Shown here in pieces: positions 59,026 through 64,000 of a DNA stretch of 64,000 nt. Where the stretch lies: the NCBI GenBank assembly GCA_023213315.1, contig JAKCPI010002732.1, forward strand, positions 1 to 64,000, given 5' to 3'. Below the pieces are notes generated by a model. That model was not told the origin of the DNA, searched no databases, and saw nothing but the letters and a program-made list of their open reading frames with translations. The position numbers and the translations under genes were made by a program. The stretch comes from Euborellia annulipes (Eukaryota; Arthropoda; Insecta; Dermaptera; Anisolabididae). Numbering within the stretch: position 1 is the first letter of the stretch; each line of letters opens with the position of its first letter.

Positions 59026-60174
59026 ATTCCCCTACGTGAAAACCATCTTTGATTCATTTTTTTTTAATTCAATTCATTTATCTGGAAAGGAAATTCTGAT
59101 AAAGATAATATGTAAAAAATAAATTTTATAAAGTCCTTCAATTTGATTCAAGTTCTAGTTCTTTGTCAAAATTTTGTTCAACTTTCTTAAAAAAATTTAA
59201 TTAATTAAAACGATATGAAATTTAAGTTATGCAACTATCCTATGAGAAATAATATTGTACCTTCTAATATAATTCTCATAAAAAAGAAATTGATTTTTTT
59301 TTTTCAGTTTTTGTTAAGGCCGTCTAATTATAAGAGAACCGTATGATCAAGTTGTTTTATATTTATAATGGTTGTATCCAAAAATAATAAATTTCATAAT
59401 AGTTTTACGTGTTCCCTCTCAAAAATAAAGTTTGTCCAATTTATTTTGATACATCTAGTGTATTAAGTGTGTCGCTCGCAGTTCTTAGGAAACTTTGCCT
59501 GAAGGTATCTTTAGAAAACACAAATATGTACAATATTTGCAAAATAGAACCTTGTTTACATTTAATGACCTCGTCCACGCTCTCTTTGTCTTTTTCCTTT
59601 AATTTTAGGAAGTGTTCCGGGACTTATGTCTGAACCCTGAGGGAGTTTTTTCATCGGATTCAAAATCAAGGATTTTATTTGATCAGAGGACATATTATAT
59701 TAATTTACTTTCTATAAAATAATGCAAAAAAAAAAAAAATTGTTTTCGGAAGTAAATATTTATAAATTTTTGATTAAAATCAATCAAACTGTCTATTATT
59801 CTCTTATCAAAGATTATGAATACCAAAAAAAAAAAAAATGAATGGAAACTTTAAATGTTTCATTCTTTTAGAGCATGATTAATAATTACTTTAATCAATA
59901 GATGATAATAAGTGCAAGTTGATTGTTTTCTTTGGGTATAAATAAATCTGCAACGGGATATTCCTAACCGAAGAGGAAGATCCTGGTTCGAGAATAGAGA
60001 ATCGCTCATCTTTCCCCAAATTGATGTATTTTTAAAGATATTTAAATTTATTTAATTATAACTCTAAATAAAAAAATTTGATGTGAGTGGTTGCACATCT
60101 TGAAAATAGGTAAGAGAAAGTAAAAATTAAGTGTGTATGAATAATAATTTTTTCCTTCCAAATATTTTAATGTG

Positions 60175-60390
60175 CGCTTCTCTAAAAACCGTTAGGATAC
60201 GATTGACTACCGAGTTACTCTAGGCGGCAAGAGATGGCGTTAGTTTTTCCCATAGGAACAACAAGGGATTTATTCCATTTCATTTGAAAGTTTCTAGCTA
60301 ATTAATTAAGGGTAAAAAATTAATTATTTTTTAACACAATGATTACTAATTTAATTGTCTATAAGATATAGAGCGAATTTTTTAAAAATA
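60175..60390. repeat. Second copy of the 39215 dispersed repeat
   Basis: Same motif order as 39215-39430 (TTACTCTAGGCGGCAA, AGATGGCGTTAGTT, CCCATAGGA, AATTAATTA), about 80 percent alike by eye. Confidence 0.65.
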
Positions 60391-62382
60391 TATTTTATTT
60401 AATGCGATTAATCTAAAAAAAAATATTTATTTTTTCGAAAATCAAAAAAAGGGCTTCTACAAGTTGTAGACATTTTAAATAGCTTTAATTTTAAAAAAAT
60501 TTGAGGTCGATAGCTTCAAAATTGTGGCCGCTGGAATCTCCCAAAATTAGCACCCCGAGACGCGCACCTTAATTAACTTTCAGAAGAGGATATTTTTTTT
60601 TACCATTTTTTCCAATAATATTTTTAGAACAAAAAAAATAACCCTCTCTCCTCCTAAAGTTATGTCAGGTTTTTTTTTTTAAATTTTGATTCGGTTGAAA
60701 GGACGTCGAGGGATAATGTACTTCATGCAAATTTGTAAATAGCCGGAGCCGCGAATAAATAAAAAAATAAATAAATAAACATGATTAAATTAAATTAATA
60801 TATAATTTACCAACAAATACAAGAGCCAGCCACTTTAAATTTATAATTTATCTTTATGTTCAAACGAAATAAAGTAATGTAACATGTTATCAAGTCTGCA
60901 AAGAGCGAAAAAAATTAAGTAGGTTGGGCGGCCTAGCTAGGCGTTTGCAGGCGTGAAAACAATCATACCGCTAAATACTTATTTTTACTTTTTTATTATA
61001 ATATATATGAAAGAGAGAGACGTTGTTACATCAAAATAATTTCCGCGTTTAAAAATTATAATAAATTAGAATATTAAGTTGAAAAAAATGATAAAATTAC
61101 ATACTAAATGATAAGGTAAAAAATTCATTTTTAGATTGATGCAATAAATTATCGTAGCCGAATCTGTATTTGTATTATATCAAATGATTCAACAAAATTT
61201 ATCTTTGTTATAGATTACTAAACTAAAATGTCATCAGAATTTTATATATTCTGTTTAATTTTTTATCGAAACATTTGATTTCTTCTATCAAGGATTACGA
61301 TCAAAGCAAATTTCTCGGGATAGATATTGGATTAAAATTTTTACTATATGATATATTTCTTGTGTATAAGAAAATCTATTAAAATCAATTAATGTTTGAT
61401 TTTTTTTAATATAGGAAATAAAAAATGTAAATAATACTTAATTTAAAATTCTTTATGAATACATAATTAAATCAAATATTAAATAACAACAAATTTTCTA
61501 GAAGGTCAAATTAGGTCAATTATCTATTTTCATTTTGGAGAGGAATGACGAGGATGAAAAAAATTAATATAAGAGGTCAAAGACCAATGAAGTACAATTG
61601 AGCTGAGGGTCTCAAAATTCTTTTTCTTATTACTTTCTATGGTAATTACTGAAGCGTCTTTTTAAATAGAAATTTTAAATTCCCTCTCTAAAAGTTCTAC
61701 CAAATAATAAATTTTTTTTTTACAAACTCTACTTAAAATGTTGAAAGAAATTTGGAGTTTTATTTTAATTTGAAACCACATCCCTCATATTTTTAGACAA
61801 TTATATAATCACATATGTTGTTTGGTTAGAAAAATTATATCTTTTGTCCTTCAGGATTTTTTTTTATCTCTTTTATATTTATCTAGGTCTTATTATTCAG
61901 TTAGATTTTTACAGAAAGCTTTAAATTATATTTTTCTAATAATAAATAGGTAAATTTAAATATTAGTGATCAAGTTACATGTGAGATTTTTAAAATGTAG
62001 GGCTTGGAATTTTTTTTTGAAGTTTTTTTTCGGCATCTAGGGTCAATTAGACCATCCCTATTTCAAGATTGTGCAATTTATAGATGGATGCATTGGCGTA
62101 CCCAGAAATTTTTGAGGGGGGGGAGGGCTTCAAGAAAATTTTTTCAAAAATTTAAGATTATTTTAGAGTATTTATAAATCATTTTTTTTTTTTAGCTAGA
62201 ATAAATTATACTTTACTTTCTCTTGCCCTATATGAAATATAATTTGTATTATAGAGCTTAAATATCAAGTCATGGCTTGGGTCCCTTGGGGGGGGGGGTG
62301 GATTTGAATCCCAAAACGCCTTCCTATGGATGGATGAATAGTTGATGAATAAACAAAAATAATAGATCTTTATTATTAAGGC

Positions 62383-62650
62383 CCAATATAATGACGTTTC
62401 GATCTTGGCCTGTCAGTATTGGTATACCACGAAATTTTCAGTCATATAACATGATTAAATTATAAAATACATATGTTTTAATGAATGAAATAAAAGAAAT
62501 AGAAAAAACAAGCTATCAGTTGAGTACATCCTTTGCTTGTGATATGTATTTTATAATTTATATCAAATTTATTCTTCTTTTATGAGTGAAAATTTCTTGT
62601 AAATCTAAACTGACAGCCCACAAGATGGTCTTTACCAAGTTCGAAACGTC
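62383..62650. repeat. Outward-facing pair of degenerate hammerhead-like units
   Basis: Minus-strand unit 62383-62422: CCAATA, CTGACA, GGCC, GATC, GAAA, CGTC, then TATTGG-containing strand; CCAATA/TATTGG pairs perfectly. Plus-strand unit about 62601-62650: CACAAGA, GGTC region, GAAA, CGTC, AGC. Both cores are altered. Confidence 0.45.
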
Positions 62651-62764
62651 AGCATAGTGGACCTTTTAAATAATCGTTAACTTTTTCTTTTTTCACCATC
62701 TCTATTTCTTTCAATTATTGATGGGATTGTTGAGGAATTGTTTATATTAAATAAATATTTTTAT

Positions 62765-62990
62765 TATACCAAACGTCGCGGGTTCGGACCCAGGCAGTCC
62801 GATGATTTTATTTAAGCCATTTGGATACCAGATGGCTTAAATAGAAATGCCTGAACCCCCAATAGATATATTCATTACAACGGTTATCGTCAAAGTCTTA
62901 AATGGCCTAAGTTGCCGAAAAGACTGTGTGAATGTGTGTGTGAGTGGGAGTGTGAATGAGAAAAGAGTGAATGTTTAAAAAAAAAAAAAA
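62765..62990 (+). mobile_element. 5'-truncated tRNA-derived SINE with 12-bp target duplication
   Basis: Starts in the anticodon region (TATACCAAACGTCGCGG), B-box GGTTCGGACCC, body with GATACCAGATGGCTTAAAT, tail AAATGGCCTAAGTTGCCGAAAAGACT, TGTG/GTGAG repeat and poly-A. Flanked by AAATATTTTTAT (62753-62764 and 62991-63002). 5' truncation fits LINE-type insertion. Confidence 0.88.
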
Positions 62991-64000
62991 AAATATTTTT
63001 ATTTAATGATAAAATCCTGTAGCCTACGCCCAAATTCACTAGTTCTAAATAGAAATAATAAACAATCCTTTATATTACGACTCTATTCGATTTATAAATT
63101 CCGTTTAGGCTGATTTAGAATTCATCACATGACAATGACAAAATAAAATTGATTATATGGCTGTTAATATTAATATCCGAGTCTTTAATAGACACATATG
63201 ACTGAAAACATTTTGGTAAGCCCACCATCGACGAAAAGTTATGAATTTGACAGTATAATATATTCTAGATTGGTTTGCTAAATTTGACCAAAAATTAAAA
63301 ATAAATTAATTCATCTTGTGAAGAAAAGAATAGTATAATTTCTACGGGGAGAGATAATATAAAATATATTTTTAATAGATTCCTGAATTTACCTTGAATT
63401 TATAAAGCTTTTCATTCCCCACCTCTCCCAAAGGAACATAAGATTATTTTTCCAACTCAATGATATCTAAAGGAATTTTTTATTTGGAATTATTCCAATA
63501 CTAATAAAAGAAGTAAGAAGTTTTTAATATATTAATATTCACAATTTACACCCTCCCTTTTTTTCGTAAAATTCCCAATCAATAATCGTATGAAGTTTTG
63601 ATTGAATTAATGATTTAATGGGATTTGGTTTCATTATCTCACGATTATATATTTTTATATAAATATATGTGTATTATGTTATCTTTTTCTATTTAATCCC
63701 ATTTCGTTGGATTATTTAGTTCAAGATAGGGTCACCGTGATCAACATGTTTGAGAGATTGGCAAATGCAATTTATTATAATGATTAATCATTATAATTAT
63801 ATAAAGATAGTATAAAAAATAAAAAGGAGTGCGATGTTATAAAAAATAAATTTATTAAGTTAGTAAAAATAGCACTTATCAATTGTATTGTATGAATTAG
63901 TTGTATGCAAATTAAATGACGATATCATAAATGTGATTTTTCGATTAATTTTCTTGAGTTACTCCTAAAACGGTCTGTTCTGGAGCAAATATTCGAAAAT

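Larger units (their letters stand above)
52690..64000. other. Gene-free right end
   Basis: Upstream of the cueball signal exon I found no coding exon. Contents are SINEs (54514, 62765, 58857), a palindromic MITE (55386), tRNA-like pieces, a hammerhead-like pair (62383, 62601), a hAT-like terminus near 57063 (CAGTGTTTTCAACCTGTGG) and AT-rich DNA. The cueball promoter should lie just right of 52689, but no motif stands out. Confidence 0.5.

Noticed and set aside
59409..59633. 74-codon plus-strand ORF
   Set aside because: No start context, neighbours or recognisable motif; length is within chance for the region.

Overview
The window is AT-rich (A/T homopolymers and TA microsatellites throughout) nuclear DNA of an animal with GT-AG introns, many only 60-150 bp. 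The best-recognised genes are a cueball-type receptor, Integrator subunit 8 and flavin amine oxidases, which point to an arthropod; a crustacean or chelicerate is possible, but the species cannot be fixed from sequence alone. I rebuilt exons by hand from reading frame, splice consensus and codon phase. Three genes are complete with phase-consistent joins (the fourth, PAO-A, also), and one more runs off the left edge.

Layout. Minus strand, 474-4089: an amine oxidase gene (PAO-B) whose 3' end lies beyond the window and whose first exon is unresolved. Minus strand, 4934-13540: a second amine oxidase (PAO-A), complete in 8 exons (486 aa). Plus strand, 9051-11543: a Death-domain plus SEFIR-domain adaptor resembling ACT1/CIKS, 6 exons (382 aa), lying entirely inside the 5.7 kb second intron of PAO-A. 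Minus strand, 15710-26203: Integrator subunit 8, 17 exons (1046 aa), with one GC-AG intron. Minus strand, 37717-52689: cueball-like transmembrane receptor (619 aa, 6 exons), with an 11 kb intron full of repeats. The stretches 28.6-37.7 kb and 52.7-64 kb hold no gene I can support, only repeats. A possible spliced non-coding transcript lies at about 43.6-46.2 kb.

The rest is mobile DNA: MITEs with clear target-site duplications (hAT-like at 6151 and 41494, PIF/Harbinger-like at 17317), long foldback elements whose arms carry tRNA-like pol III modules (2081-3145 and about 26580-27965), tRNA-headed SINEs, and one 5S-rRNA-headed SINE sharing the same 3' tail signature.

The most striking signal is a dispersed family of short elements carrying a hammerhead-ribozyme-like fold: stem I, CTGARGA, stem II, GAAA, then CGTC or a variant just before the 3' strand of stem I. 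The outer helix is different in each copy but still pairs, so the structure is supported by covariation within this one window. Copies mostly sit as outward-facing inverted pairs. Their architecture recalls the pseudo-LTRs of Penelope-like retroelements, but no reverse transcriptase is present here.
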